Origin: Acinetobacter kanungonis
Lineage (GTDB): Bacteria > Pseudomonadota > Gammaproteobacteria > Pseudomonadales > Moraxellaceae
Reading direction: 5' to 3'
Length of the DNA: 64,000 bases
Assembly: GCF_009939195.1 (NCBI RefSeq)
Contig: NZ_JAACKC010000009.1
Location: 51,720-115,719, forward strand
Part shown: positions 37,001-45,564 of the stretch, one piece after another
How the letters are laid out: each line of letters starts with the position of its first letter
Numbering within the stretch: position 1 is the first letter of the stretch
Notes under the pieces: generated by a model
The model's input: only the letters and a program-made list of their open reading frames with translations
Told to the model about the DNA's origin: nothing
The model's database searches: none
Program-made: the position numbers and the translations under genes

Positions 37001-39166
37001 TTAGTTGGCTATTTAGGTAATTCAGGAACAATTAAAAATAGCTACTCTGCTGCCGATGTCTCAGGAGCAGCGACTAGCCAAGCAATTGGCGGGTTAGTAG
37101 GGCGTTTTGCTGAATCTGCACCAAAAATTATTAATAGTTATTCCTCGGGTAAAGTCACTGGAGGTATCAGCCAAATCGGTGGTTTGGTCGGTAACAATGC
37201 AAGTTCGTTGGGCGTCGTAACTAATAGTTTCTGGAATACGACGACTTCAGGTCGTGCTACTAGTGCTGGTGGTACAGGTAAAACTACTGCACAAATGCAG
37301 GATTTAGATACATTTGTAAATGCAGGTTGGGGCATTGATGATGTAGGTGGCACTGGAAAAGTTTGGCGTATATATAATGGGCTTACCGCGCCATTATTAA
37401 GAAATTTCTTAACCTCTTTGACCATTACTAATGCGGATACAACGACAACTTATAATGGGAAAAACCAAGGTGGCGGTTATCAAGTTGTACCAGCAGGAAC
37501 TATTTATGATTCGTCATTAATTTTGTCACAACAAAAAAATGCCACCCCTACAGCAGTTGAAATAGATCTAACGAAGGACTTATATTCGGTTCAGCAAGGT
37601 TATGATCTAATTGTACAAAGCGGAAGCAGCACTGGAAAATTGACAATTAATAAAGCGGTACTGAATGCCATTACAGGCATTACTGCCAATAATAAGACTT
37701 ATGATGGAACTTCTAATGCTGTACTAGATTATAGTCAAGCTAGCATTGATGGCATTATTTATGGTGCTGATCAGGTACTTATTGCACAAACGGGAACTGC
37801 CAAATTTGCTGATAAAAATGCAGCAGAGGGTAAAACTGTAGCTATTAGTGGTTTAAGTTTGGGTGGTACAGATGCAGGTAACTACACACTGCAAAATACA
37901 ACAGCCAGCACAACAGCGAGTATTTCCAAAGCAGTGATTAATGCGATCACAGGCATTACTGCCAATAATAAAACCTATGATGGCACAACAGCTGCGACCT
38001 TAAACACAGGTTCAGTTGGTTTCACGGGAATGGTGAGTGGAGATGAATTAACTGTATCGACAGCGACAGGGAGCTTTAGCGATAAAAATGCAGCAGAGGG
38101 TAAAACTGTAGCGATTAGTGGTTTAAGTTTAGGTGGTACAGATGCAGGTAACTACACCCTGCAAAATACAACAGCCAGCACGACAGCAGATATTTCCAAA
38201 GCAGTGATCAATACCATTACAGGCATTACTGCCAATAATAAGACTTATGATGGAACTTCTAATGCTGTACTAGATTATAGTCAAGCTAGCATTGATGGCA
38301 TTATTTATGGTGCTGATCAGGTACTTATTGCACAAACGGGAACTGCCAAATTTGCTGATAAAAATGCAGCAGAGGGTAAAACTGTAGCTATTAGTGGTTT
38401 AAGTTTGGGTGGTACAGATGCAGGTAACTACACACTGCAAAATACAACAGCCAGCACAACAGCGAGTATTTCCAAAGCAGTGATTAATGCGATCACAGGC
38501 ATTACTGCCAATAATAAAACCTATGATGGCACAACAGCTGCGACCTTAAACACAGGTTCAGTTGGTTTCACGGGAATGGTGAGTGGAGATGAATTAACTG
38601 TATCGACAGCGACAGGGAGCTTTAGCGATAAAAATGCAGCAGAGGGTAAAACTGTAGCGATTAGTGGTTTAAGTTTAGGTGGTACAGATGCAGGTAACTA
38701 CACACTGCAAAATACAACGGCCAGCACCACAGCAGATATTTCCAAAGCGAACATCAGTGAAATTCTGGGAATCATTGCGAACAGTCGCGCTTATGATGGA
38801 CAGACCCTAGTGAGTTTAAATACTAGTAAAGCACAGTTTAACGGTATGTTTGCTGGAGATGAGCTGACGGTTGCAAGCGCGATTGGACAATTTGATAGTT
38901 CAAGTACAGGTAATACGAAGACTGTCTCAATTTTAGGCCTAAGTTTGGGTGGTAAGGATGCTCAAAACTATAGTCTGTTGAATACCACATCATCCACCAA
39001 TGCAGATGTATATATGCAATTTCCAGATGCATATTTACAGGCAACACAATTAAAACGACCGCGTTATTTACCAGATACCCTTAATGTATTGAATAATGTA
39101 AATATTCAAACAGAACAAGGGGTAATCAACACTACAGGCATTAAAACTTTATCAGGGGAGCACTAA
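34058..39166 (+). CDS. two-partner secretion exoprotein (TpsA; filamentous haemagglutinin-like adhesin)
   Basis: A 1702-residue secreted protein. It opens with an extended signal peptide (ESPR: MNKIYKLIWNKQLESWQAV) and a Sec signal cleaved near SVHA/AISN. The TPS domain (about residues 70-290) contains the NPNGVVFSKTAQVNVGGLVA hallmark. The middle holds GLUG-type repeats (IGGLVG, GGLVGYL) with NSYS elements. Residues about 1200-1590 carry MBG/YDG-type repeats (ITANNKTYDGT...). The start at 34058 has GAGGAGC upstream. It is secreted by the partner TpsB encoded directly after it and likely acts as an adhesin. Its repeats are nearly identical at DNA level, so copy number may vary between strains. 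Confidence 0.92.
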   Translation: MNKIYKLIWNKQLESWQAVSELAKNHISSSSSATVVNPIKGVISKGLRLIFFGLAVLPLSVHAAISNTELPTGAQINSGSASIIQAGNTLNIQQNSQNLSANWNTFNIGQDSTVNFLQPNQSSVAINHVIDSNASQIMGRLNANGQVFLLNPNGVVFSKTAQVNVGGLVASTLSLNDADIQNGKYTLKGDVNSTATVENQGLIQTLQGGTIALIAPNVKNTGTISTPKGVTHLTAASQVTLALQDGSLTQYQVDQGVFKGLVENGGAIIADNGAVYLTAKAKDSLSKAVVNHTGIIEANRLTQNAKGEIILLGDMQSGETNVSGTLKAEGKNGQDGGFIETSAAKVSIDKNIKISTLSEGGSTGEWLIDPYNVVISNSTDTGAGFTASQDDTVINATTLKNALATTGVTVSTGGTAVGTQEGNITVDADLTWTSNSTLTLQADKDIQLNKKITATNGGLTLNAANNISATEAINVGTFTLTKGNWLQNTAILPSFYARDFRLSGGSFVRALSGNGTSDSPWQLTDIFGVQGMGTKLNGNFTLANDIDASGTVNWNSGAGFNPIGNGSTYFTGVFDGLDHTINGLTINRPTLEGVGLIGWGSNIHISNIGLLNANIIGGRITGVLAGYLRGNTSILNSYTAGAVSAASSQHVGGILGAFEGGIAELSNSYSTALIQGNGTTSYIGGLIGTTNSNTTVSDSYYAGTIENGNSIVGGILGGSWNNNLINIKNSYVVGSIKGNSTVGAIVGGASNANLTNLKINNSFFNIETVGQIQAVGSNSGTLTNVIGLTTAQMFDKSYLTGFDFNTVWGNGDNQTTPYLLNLANNQVFNKNDLPTGTITSTNRPALYTAILNATQLQNMNQNLSGKYLLGNDIDASDTKNWNSGAGFRPIGIDALANFSGKLDGLGHTVNDLYINTGEMWNAALIGGVDNASVVIRNIGLINANVNGSTSVGGLVGALRQGTIENSFTTGSIYGTGQGIGGLVGYLGNSGTIKNSYSAADVSGAATSQAIGGLVGRFAESAPKIINSYSSGKVTGGISQIGGLVGNNASSLGVVTNSFWNTTTSGRATSAGGTGKTTAQMQDLDTFVNAGWGIDDVGGTGKVWRIYNGLTAPLLRNFLTSLTITNADTTTTYNGKNQGGGYQVVPAGTIYDSSLILSQQKNATPTAVEIDLTKDLYSVQQGYDLIVQSGSSTGKLTINKAVLNAITGITANNKTYDGTSNAVLDYSQASIDGIIYGADQVLIAQTGTAKFADKNAAEGKTVAISGLSLGGTDAGNYTLQNTTASTTASISKAVINAITGITANNKTYDGTTAATLNTGSVGFTGMVSGDELTVSTATGSFSDKNAAEGKTVAISGLSLGGTDAGNYTLQNTTASTTADISKAVINTITGITANNKTYDGTSNAVLDYSQASIDGIIYGADQVLIAQTGTAKFADKNAAEGKTVAISGLSLGGTDAGNYTLQNTTASTTASISKAVINAITGITANNKTYDGTTAATLNTGSVGFTGMVSGDELTVSTATGSFSDKNAAEGKTVAISGLSLGGTDAGNYTLQNTTASTTADISKANISEILGIIANSRAYDGQTLVSLNTSKAQFNGMFAGDELTVASAIGQFDSSSTGNTKTVSILGLSLGGKDAQNYSLLNTTSSTNADVYMQFPDAYLQATQLKRPRYLPDTLNVLNNVNIQTEQGVINTTGIKTLSGEH
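37670..38761 (+). repeat. near-perfect 546-bp tandem duplication inside the TpsA gene
   Basis: Two 546-bp copies (37670-38215 and 38216-38761) each contain an A-type and a B-type YDG repeat unit (276 and 270 bp). Bases are identical over almost the full unit; differences visible to me are confined to the last 90 or so bases. The frame is kept, so one copy equals 182 residues. Confidence 0.92.
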
Positions 39167-39169
39167 TTG

Positions 39170-40867
39170 ATGACACTTAAACGTAACTTATTAGCGACAT
39201 CAGTAGGTGCTTGTTTTATTTTATGGGCAAATTCAAGCTATGCAGCAATCGTAGTGAATGCGCCAAATGCTGGACAATTGTTGCAAGAGCAGCAAAAAAC
39301 TGATCAGAATAAATTACCTCAGCCAGCGGTTACGGTGGAGAGTGCCACTGACTCTTCTCTACCTTATTCGGCTGACGTAAAAATTCCAGTACAAAAAATT
39401 GAAATTTCTGGGAATAGTTTATTTACTGATGAACAATTACATCCTTTAGTTTCGGCAGCTGAAGGAAAGGCATTAACATTCAACCAACTGTGGCAGCTTG
39501 CACAAAAAATAACTCAATATTATCAAGAGCATGGTTATCCATATAGTCGTGCCTACCTTCCACAACAGAATTTAAGTCATGGAGTAGTGCAAATAAAGAT
39601 ACTCGAAGCCTACTATGATAAAACCGTAATTAATAACCAAAGCCGTACACAAAATTGGTTATTAGAACAGATGGTTGAGCCATTAAAGCAAGGTGAGCGC
39701 ATTAATAGCAATCAGTTGCAGCAACAGCTTAAATTAATTAATCGTCTGGATGGTGTTTCAACTCGAAATGTTTTGTCCTCAGGAGAGTTATTAGGCAGTA
39801 GCCAACTGAATGTTGATGTTCAAAATACATCAATGTTAGGAGGTTATATTGGAGTGGATAACTTTGGTAATGAATATACAAATCGAGCCAGAGCAACAGC
39901 AGGAATTTCCGCATACAACTTAGCAGGTTTGGGGGATGAGTTAAGCTTTGACTTCATGACATCTGGTTCGCGTATGAACTATGGTAAGGTGGGGTATGCC
40001 TTTACTTTCACTGGTATGGGGACACGTGTAGGTGCTAGTTATTCATACTTATCATATGAATTAGGTAAGAATCTGAAAGACTTAGGGGCTGAAGGTAGTG
40101 CAGCACAAACGAGTGTATTTATTAGTCAGCCAGCATTATTAACCAACAATGCAGAAGTTTTATTAACCTTACAATATGATCATGAGCAGTTAGAAGATGA
40201 CATTAATCTAAGTCAATATTACAAGCATCGTAATCTCGATGTGTTGACAGCCCGTGTTGATGGTTCGCAGTTTGATCAATTTCTTGGTGGTGGGCTAACG
40301 CAATATGGAGCATCAACCAGTTTTGGGCGTGTCAAATTCAAAAATGAGGTTGCTGAAATTTTAGATACTCAAACTGCTAATACAGCTGGAGATTATTACC
40401 TTACCAGTTTAAATCTTTCCCGATTGCAAAATTTGGGTACAAAAGGTACTCAAGCTTATGTGGGAATATATGGACAGTACAGCCCATATAATTTAGACAG
40501 TGCTGAGCAGTATTTGGGTGGTGGACCATTCAACGTACGTGGATATGAATCGAGCCAGTTAGCAGGTTCAAGTGGTTACTTGGCTACGTTAGAGTTAAGA
40601 CAACGCTTATTTGCTACAGCTAGGAACCAGATTAATGGAAAAGTGTTTGTCGATACGGCTGAAATCATACTCAATGCAGATAAATGGCTTGGAAATAGTG
40701 GTGATAATCAAGTTCAGATGAGTAGTGCAGGTTTTGGGCTAAATTGGATAAGTGCTTGGAATATACAAGCTAATGCTGATATTGCTTTCCCATTTGGAGG
40801 CGAGTCTGAGCAATTAAGAAATACTGATGATTACCAATATTGGTTAAGTATTCGTAAGCAATTCTAA
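39170..40867 (+). CDS. TpsB transporter, ShlB/FhaC/HecB family
   Basis: A 565-residue outer-membrane protein, counted from the ATG at 39170. The signal peptide ends near SSYA/AIVV. A periplasmic POTRA-containing region (VQKIEISGNSLFTDEQLHPL, then LAQKITQYYQEHGYPYSRAY) precedes a 16-strand barrel containing the conserved FNVRGYESS motif (the VRGY tetrad) and ending in SIRKQF. It recognises the TPS domain of its partner and threads it across the outer membrane. It starts 3 bp after the tpsA stop, so the two are cotranscribed and translationally coupled. Confidence 0.93.
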   Translation: MTLKRNLLATSVGACFILWANSSYAAIVVNAPNAGQLLQEQQKTDQNKLPQPAVTVESATDSSLPYSADVKIPVQKIEISGNSLFTDEQLHPLVSAAEGKALTFNQLWQLAQKITQYYQEHGYPYSRAYLPQQNLSHGVVQIKILEAYYDKTVINNQSRTQNWLLEQMVEPLKQGERINSNQLQQQLKLINRLDGVSTRNVLSSGELLGSSQLNVDVQNTSMLGGYIGVDNFGNEYTNRARATAGISAYNLAGLGDELSFDFMTSGSRMNYGKVGYAFTFTGMGTRVGASYSYLSYELGKNLKDLGAEGSAAQTSVFISQPALLTNNAEVLLTLQYDHEQLEDDINLSQYYKHRNLDVLTARVDGSQFDQFLGGGLTQYGASTSFGRVKFKNEVAEILDTQTANTAGDYYLTSLNLSRLQNLGTKGTQAYVGIYGQYSPYNLDSAEQYLGGGPFNVRGYESSQLAGSSGYLATLELRQRLFATARNQINGKVFVDTAEIILNADKWLGNSGDNQVQMSSAGFGLNWISAWNIQANADIAFPFGGESEQLRNTDDYQYWLSIRKQF

Positions 40868-41428
40868 CAGTTATTGTATTTATTGTAGTAATTAGGAATT
40901 ACGAGTGGAAATCATTGTTAGCTTTATCAATCACTATACCTTCTAAGTATATGTAATGGAAAAAGCCAGCTTTGTTCAACAAGGATCTTTAAGATGAGGT
41001 TTTACTGAGTAATCTGATTTCAAGATACTAGATGATTCGAAGGTCTGAGTAATACCAATAGGAGTGGCGCTTATCTGAAGATGAGCGCCTTTCAAATTTT
41101 GTAGCGGAAACGAGGCTAGCTACTGTGACCCATCCTTGGTAATTGTCACAGGCTGAATTTATATGTAAAGCTTAACAATAAGAGCCTTAAAGCTTCATAA
41201 CGGCTATTGATACGATTTTTTTTACCTACATGATGGCGGCAATATAAGTTAAGCTAATTACACAATAAAAGGGACTAAATTAATTGATTTAGAGATTTAG
41301 AATATAAAAAATAATACAGCTATTTCATTGAAAAGATTAATTGTTGCCAAAAATTCAGATACTTAAAAACTCAAAAGTTAATGTGGTTTGATTTATATTG
41401 ATTGATGAAATGAATTTGGAGAAGAGTA
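40868..41428. other. gene-free region after the two-partner secretion operon
   Basis: 561 bp with no supported reading frame. It contains the hairpin terminator at 41066-41092 and, near the end, the presumed promoter of the ABC exporter operon. Nothing else was recognised. Confidence 0.55.
41066..41092 (+). terminator. hairpin terminator downstream of tpsB
   Basis: GGCGCTTATC pairs with GATGAGCGCC (one G-U) around TGAA and is followed by TTT. It lies about 200 bp after the stop codon. Confidence 0.6.
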
Positions 41429-42652
41429 TTGCGTGTAGCTCATTATAAGTCTCTGATAATTATATTACTTATTTTAGTAATAGGTTTTGTTACCTATCGC
41501 TGGTGGCAGGGGCCACTGTTACCGAGCTATCAAGTAATCTCTAGCCCCCTCGTTCAGACAGTGGTCGCATCAGGACGAGTAGAGACGGTATCTCGAGCAC
41601 AGATTGGAAGTGAAATTACAGGCGTTGTCCTTGAACGATGGGTTCAAGAGGGAGATCGGGTTTCCCGTGGAGATGTCCTTTTAGTATTGAAATCGGATGA
41701 AATCTCAGCGCAGGTGCGGCAGGCAGAAGCCGAATTAAAGGAACTCGCAACGACGAGACGTCCGCAAGCTGAAGTCGATTTGGCGAATGCCAAAGTGCAG
41801 TTAGAACAAGCCCAACGAGAAGCAGCGCGGAGAAAAGGCACAGAATTAGGTATATTGTCGGCTGAGGAACGCGAGAAATCACTCGAGGCAGAAAGAGTCG
41901 CACGTAATAATTTGGAATCAGCTCGAATAAAAGCCGCGGCTTTAGCCAAAGGTAATGTTGAAGAGACCATGTTGCGTGAACGACTGGCCGCGTTACAGGC
42001 TCAACTCGCCAAGACCAAAATTCGTGCTGAAGTCGATGGTACCGTTTTAACCCGTAATGTAGAGCCAGGGGATTTGGTACAACCCAGCCAGACACTCTTC
42101 ACCATTGCACTGGAGGGTGCAACTGAAATTCGAGTTCCCTTTGATGAACGCAATTTACCCTTGCTCGCCTTACAACAAAAAGCCGTGGTTGTTGCGGATG
42201 CTTATCCAGATCGACCATTTCCTGCGCAGATTAATTTTATTGCTCCAAGTATTGATGCTCAGCGTGGCACAGTAGACGTCCGACTGACGGTTGATCCAGT
42301 CCCTGATATTTTACGTCAAGACATGACCCTATCTGTAAATATTGAAACCAACAAGCGCCAGCGGACCTTGGTCATTCCAAATGATGCTTTAAGCGCAATC
42401 AGTGGAAAAAAGGCCACGGTTATTGGGGTGAGGGAAGGAAAAATACAACGTCACCAAATTACATTAGGTTTACGTGGTTTGGTCATGTCGGAAGTTGTTG
42501 CTGGATTAAAAGAAGGCGATCAAGTCCTTGCTGATGCAGAATCACAGCTTAAGGATGGAACACGTGTCCGCATAGAGCAAACCCAAAGCATATTGCATAA
42601 TCAAGCAGATCAAACAGATAGCAAAAATGAATTACCGGTGAAATTCGATTGA
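41429..42652 (+). CDS. HlyD-family periplasmic adaptor of an ABC exporter
   Basis: A 407-residue membrane fusion protein. One N-terminal anchor (SLIIILLILVIGFVTYRW) is followed by a lipoyl half-motif (GVVLERWVQEGDRVSRGDVLL) and a long coiled-coil hairpin of about residues 95-200 rich in A/E/R/K. The second lipoyl half (EVDGTVLTRNVEPGDLV) follows, then the beta-barrel and membrane-proximal domains. It bridges the inner-membrane ABC permease and an outer-membrane channel that is not encoded here. The start is TTG at 41429 behind GGAGAAGAG. It overlaps the permease gene by 4 bp. Confidence 0.87.
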   Translation: MRVAHYKSLIIILLILVIGFVTYRWWQGPLLPSYQVISSPLVQTVVASGRVETVSRAQIGSEITGVVLERWVQEGDRVSRGDVLLVLKSDEISAQVRQAEAELKELATTRRPQAEVDLANAKVQLEQAQREAARRKGTELGILSAEEREKSLEAERVARNNLESARIKAAALAKGNVEETMLRERLAALQAQLAKTKIRAEVDGTVLTRNVEPGDLVQPSQTLFTIALEGATEIRVPFDERNLPLLALQQKAVVVADAYPDRPFPAQINFIAPSIDAQRGTVDVRLTVDPVPDILRQDMTLSVNIETNKRQRTLVIPNDALSAISGKKATVIGVREGKIQRHQITLGLRGLVMSEVVAGLKEGDQVLADAESQLKDGTRVRIEQTQSILHNQADQTDSKNELPVKFD

Positions 42653-43872
42653 AAAACTTTTTAGGGCGACTTTGGACCGAGTGGACCATCGCAATCAGTT
42701 TTTTGCGAGAAGGTCGAACCCAGTCAATTATGATTACTATTGGCGTCGCCGTTGGTGTAGCGGTGATTGTGTTTATTAGTGCCTTAATTCAGGGCTTACA
42801 ATCCAATATTGTAGAACGTACTTTAGGAACACAGGCACATATTCGCTTGCTCTCACCCGATGAGGTGAACCACATTGTACCGCCACAAGCTGGAACGCTA
42901 CAGTTATTACAGGAAGATAAGCGGGCGCAGCGCTTGCGTTCAATTAATAACTGGCAACAAATTACGGAAACGCTAGATCGTTTACCCATATTGACTGCGG
43001 TTTCTCCAGTGGTCTCAGGACCCGCATTCGTACAGCGTGGAGAAGCAGTTGAATCCGTTGCCTTAGTTGGTATTAATCTTGAACGTTATCAAAAAATTAT
43101 TCCGTTAAAGCAATATATCGTAAGTGGTCAATTACAGGTGAGCGCAGATAATGTATTAATTGGACGCCAATTGGCCAAAGATTTAGGTGTGCAAGTTGGG
43201 AGTAAATTAAGGCTAGATACTGGGCAACAAAAGAATGCCGTGGTTAATATCTCAGGAATCTTTGAATTGGGCGTGCGTGAATTGGATGCGCGCTATGTGT
43301 ATCTGGATTTGAAGCAAGCGCAATCTTTACTTAATTTGCCAGGTGGGGTCACTGTCATTGATCTCACAATTCATGATATTTTTCAGGCCGATCAAATAGC
43401 CGCTCAAGTCGGACGCCTGACGTCATTAAAAGCAGAAAGCTGGATTGAAACCAATGCACAGTTGATGAATGCGATTACAGCACAGAGCCTTTCGACCAAT
43501 ATGATTATCGTTTTCGTTGCGATTTCAGTCGCTTTTGGCATTGCCAGTGTCATGTCTGTGAGTGTGGTACAACGTACTCGGGAAATTGGTATTTTGCGTG
43601 CGACAGGGGCGACGCAATCACAAATTTTAAGGGTTTTCTTATTTCAGGGGGCAATATTTGGCTTGCTCGGTTCGGTGCTGGGTAGTGTGGTGAGTTATGG
43701 TTTGATATGGGGATTTAATCAGTTTGGTCCTGGTTTGTTTTATATTTCAATTTCAATCAAGCTCATCATATCGGCTTTATTATTGGCGACATTGACGGGA
43801 GTATTGGCTGCTGCAGTACCATCACGTCGGGCGGCTGCATTAGATCCTGTGGAGGCAATACGCCATGTCTGA
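42649..43872 (+). CDS. ABC transporter permease, MacB/FtsX type
   Basis: A 407-residue inner-membrane protein of the type VII (MacB/LolCE/FtsX) ABC family. The first helix (SIMITIGVAVGVAVIVFISA) is followed by a large periplasmic MacB-PCD domain (about residues 50-270), then three C-terminal helices with the conserved ERTREIGILRATGATQ-like coupling segment (VVQRTREIGILRATGAT). The last residues AVPSRRAAALDPVEAIRH are the standard end of the family. The start is TTG overlapping the adaptor stop. Such permeases extrude lipids, peptides or siderophores by a mechanotransmission mechanism. Confidence 0.87.
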   Translation: MKNFLGRLWTEWTIAISFLREGRTQSIMITIGVAVGVAVIVFISALIQGLQSNIVERTLGTQAHIRLLSPDEVNHIVPPQAGTLQLLQEDKRAQRLRSINNWQQITETLDRLPILTAVSPVVSGPAFVQRGEAVESVALVGINLERYQKIIPLKQYIVSGQLQVSADNVLIGRQLAKDLGVQVGSKLRLDTGQQKNAVVNISGIFELGVRELDARYVYLDLKQAQSLLNLPGGVTVIDLTIHDIFQADQIAAQVGRLTSLKAESWIETNAQLMNAITAQSLSTNMIIVFVAISVAFGIASVMSVSVVQRTREIGILRATGATQSQILRVFLFQGAIFGLLGSVLGSVVSYGLIWGFNQFGPGLFYISISIKLIISALLLATLTGVLAAAVPSRRAAALDPVEAIRHV

Positions 43873-44572
43873 TCATTCTCAGGAAGTACTGCGCTTAGCG
43901 GCATTACGAAAATCTTATAATGTCGGACAACCGAATGAGGTTGAGGTGTTGCACGGGATAGATCTGTGTATTGAACGTAACGACTTCGCCGCATTGATTG
44001 GTCCATCAGGTTCAGGCAAAAGTACCTTATTGAATATTCTAGGCTTATTAGATCAGCCTAGTAGTGGCGAGCTGTATTTGTTGGGTCAAGCCACAAGTCG
44101 AATGGAGGATGCGGAACGGACTGCATTAAGAGGCAACAGTATTGGTTTTGTGTTTCAGTTCCATCATCTTATACAAGCATTTACTGCCTTAAATAATGTG
44201 CTCATGCCATTAATGTTGAAGCAGGGCAAGCCAGATAAATCTGCGTTGGATTATGCACATGAATTATTAGCCGCAGTAGGTTTAGAAAAGTTTGCGGATC
44301 GTAAACCAAATGAGCTTTCAGGGGGGCAGCAGCAGCGTGTAGCGATCGCTCGTGCACTCATTACTCAACCTGCGTTATTGTTGGCGGATGAGCCGACTGG
44401 CAATCTGGATACTCAAACGGCTGCTGAAATGTTTGAATTATTTCGAAAAGTACATCGTGAACATGATTGTGCCGTGTTGTTGGTCACGCATGATCCACGT
44501 TTGTCTGCAACCTGCGACCGAACCATTAATCTGGTGGATGGGAAAATTCAGAGTGATTACAAAAATCAGTGA
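43865..44572 (+). CDS. ABC transporter ATP-binding protein, LolD/MacB type
   Basis: A 235-residue cytosolic ATPase. Walker A GPSGSGKST is at residues 46-54, the signature LSGGQQQR at 151-158, Walker B LLLADE at 171-176 and the H-loop in LLVTHDPRLS. The FVFQFHHLIQAFTALNNV segment is the Q-loop region typical of LolD-like proteins. It overlaps the permease gene by 8 bp. With the adaptor and permease it forms a three-gene MacAB/DevBCA-like exporter whose substrate is unknown. Confidence 0.92.
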   Translation: MSDHSQEVLRLAALRKSYNVGQPNEVEVLHGIDLCIERNDFAALIGPSGSGKSTLLNILGLLDQPSSGELYLLGQATSRMEDAERTALRGNSIGFVFQFHHLIQAFTALNNVLMPLMLKQGKPDKSALDYAHELLAAVGLEKFADRKPNELSGGQQQRVAIARALITQPALLLADEPTGNLDTQTAAEMFELFRKVHREHDCAVLLVTHDPRLSATCDRTINLVDGKIQSDYKNQ

Positions 44573-44878
44573 ATTTAAGCATAAAGTTTGATTATTTTTC
44601 TGTAGAAGCGGCTCAAAAAATATTTTTAGCGAGATGGGAGTTTTTCCTTATCAAGTATATAAATCGATGATTAGAAATATTAAATTGAAATAGATGTTTT
44701 TACACGGATTCCTGAAATTATCAGGGCAAGCCTAAATCTATACAGCCTGTGTTGAATGAAGTTAAAAATACTTCATTGCTTAAGTGTTGAGCTATGGTGA
44801 TGAATACATTGAATAATTCACGCTTTGTTCACAAGGGAGTCGTGTATTTTGAAAAAAATATGATGAATAGGTTGAGTA
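44573..44878. other. intergenic region ahead of the lipocalin gene
   Basis: 306 bp with no gene that I can support. It should contain the promoter of the lipid-modification genes; no operator was recognised. Confidence 0.5.
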
Positions 44879-45439
44879 ATGCAAAATTTCTTTAAAACAT
44901 CCCTAAGCTGTACAGTAGTCGCCTGTTTTGGTTTATTCGCATCATTGACGACCCAAGCTGAAACGTCAAAGCCGCACGCCGTCAGCCAAATTGAGATTGA
45001 TCAATATGTTGGGCAGTGGTACGAAATCGCGCATTTGCCCATGTACTTTCAACGCAATTGTGTCAGTAACACCACAGCAAATTATACGCTTAACTCAGAT
45101 AAGACAGTCGGTGTCTTGAATAGCTGTCGTACCAAAACAGGTGAGACGATTTCATCGCAGGGAGTCGCTTATCCACAAAATTCTGGTATGAGTCAGTTAA
45201 AGGTCAGTTTTTTACCTGCTGGCTTAAGATGGATTCCTTTTACCAAAGGGGATTATTGGATTTTAAGAGTCGATCCTGAATATAAGGTTGCACTGGTCGG
45301 GGGATCTAGCCATAAGTATTTATGGATCTTATCGCGCAGCCCACAAATTGACGAAGCGACCTACCAATCTTACTTACAAACGGCACGTCAATATGGTTAT
45401 GATGTGACTAAATTGCTAAGAACAACTCATCCAGAATAA
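44879..45439 (+). CDS. lipocalin family protein (Blc-like)
   Basis: A 186-residue exported lipid-binding protein. The signal peptide (residues about 1-27) ends in LTTQA/ETSKP; there is no lipobox, so it is probably soluble in the periplasm, unlike lipoprotein Blc. The lipocalin motif GQWYEIAHLP lies near residue 50. Further family blocks are WIPFTKGDYWILRVDPEYK, VGGSSHKYLWILSRSP and a C-terminal YGYDVTKLLRT. Blc-type lipocalins bind lysophospholipids and fatty acids. It stands at the head of a block of lipid-modifying genes, 125 bp before the desaturase, which supports a lipid carrier role. Confidence 0.9.
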   Translation: MQNFFKTSLSCTVVACFGLFASLTTQAETSKPHAVSQIEIDQYVGQWYEIAHLPMYFQRNCVSNTTANYTLNSDKTVGVLNSCRTKTGETISSQGVAYPQNSGMSQLKVSFLPAGLRWIPFTKGDYWILRVDPEYKVALVGGSSHKYLWILSRSPQIDEATYQSYLQTARQYGYDVTKLLRTTHPE

Positions 45440-45564
45440 CGCGTGAAATTCATGGGTGATTTTTCTGGTGCGCAAACAAACATGACGGTGAACTTCACAT
45501 AAATTTCATATGCTGCTACATAAAATGAAAGGCAAATATAAAAACTCAAAATGCGGAAGAAACA

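Noticed and set aside
37670..38761. Regularly spaced repeats as possible CRISPR or satellite
   Set aside because: They keep the reading frame and encode MBG/YDG-type adhesin repeats; spacing and size do not fit CRISPR.
41616..42095. 159-codon minus-strand frame inside the HlyD gene
   Set aside because: The plus-strand frame has intact lipoyl and coiled-coil features; the antisense product is unlike any protein known to me.
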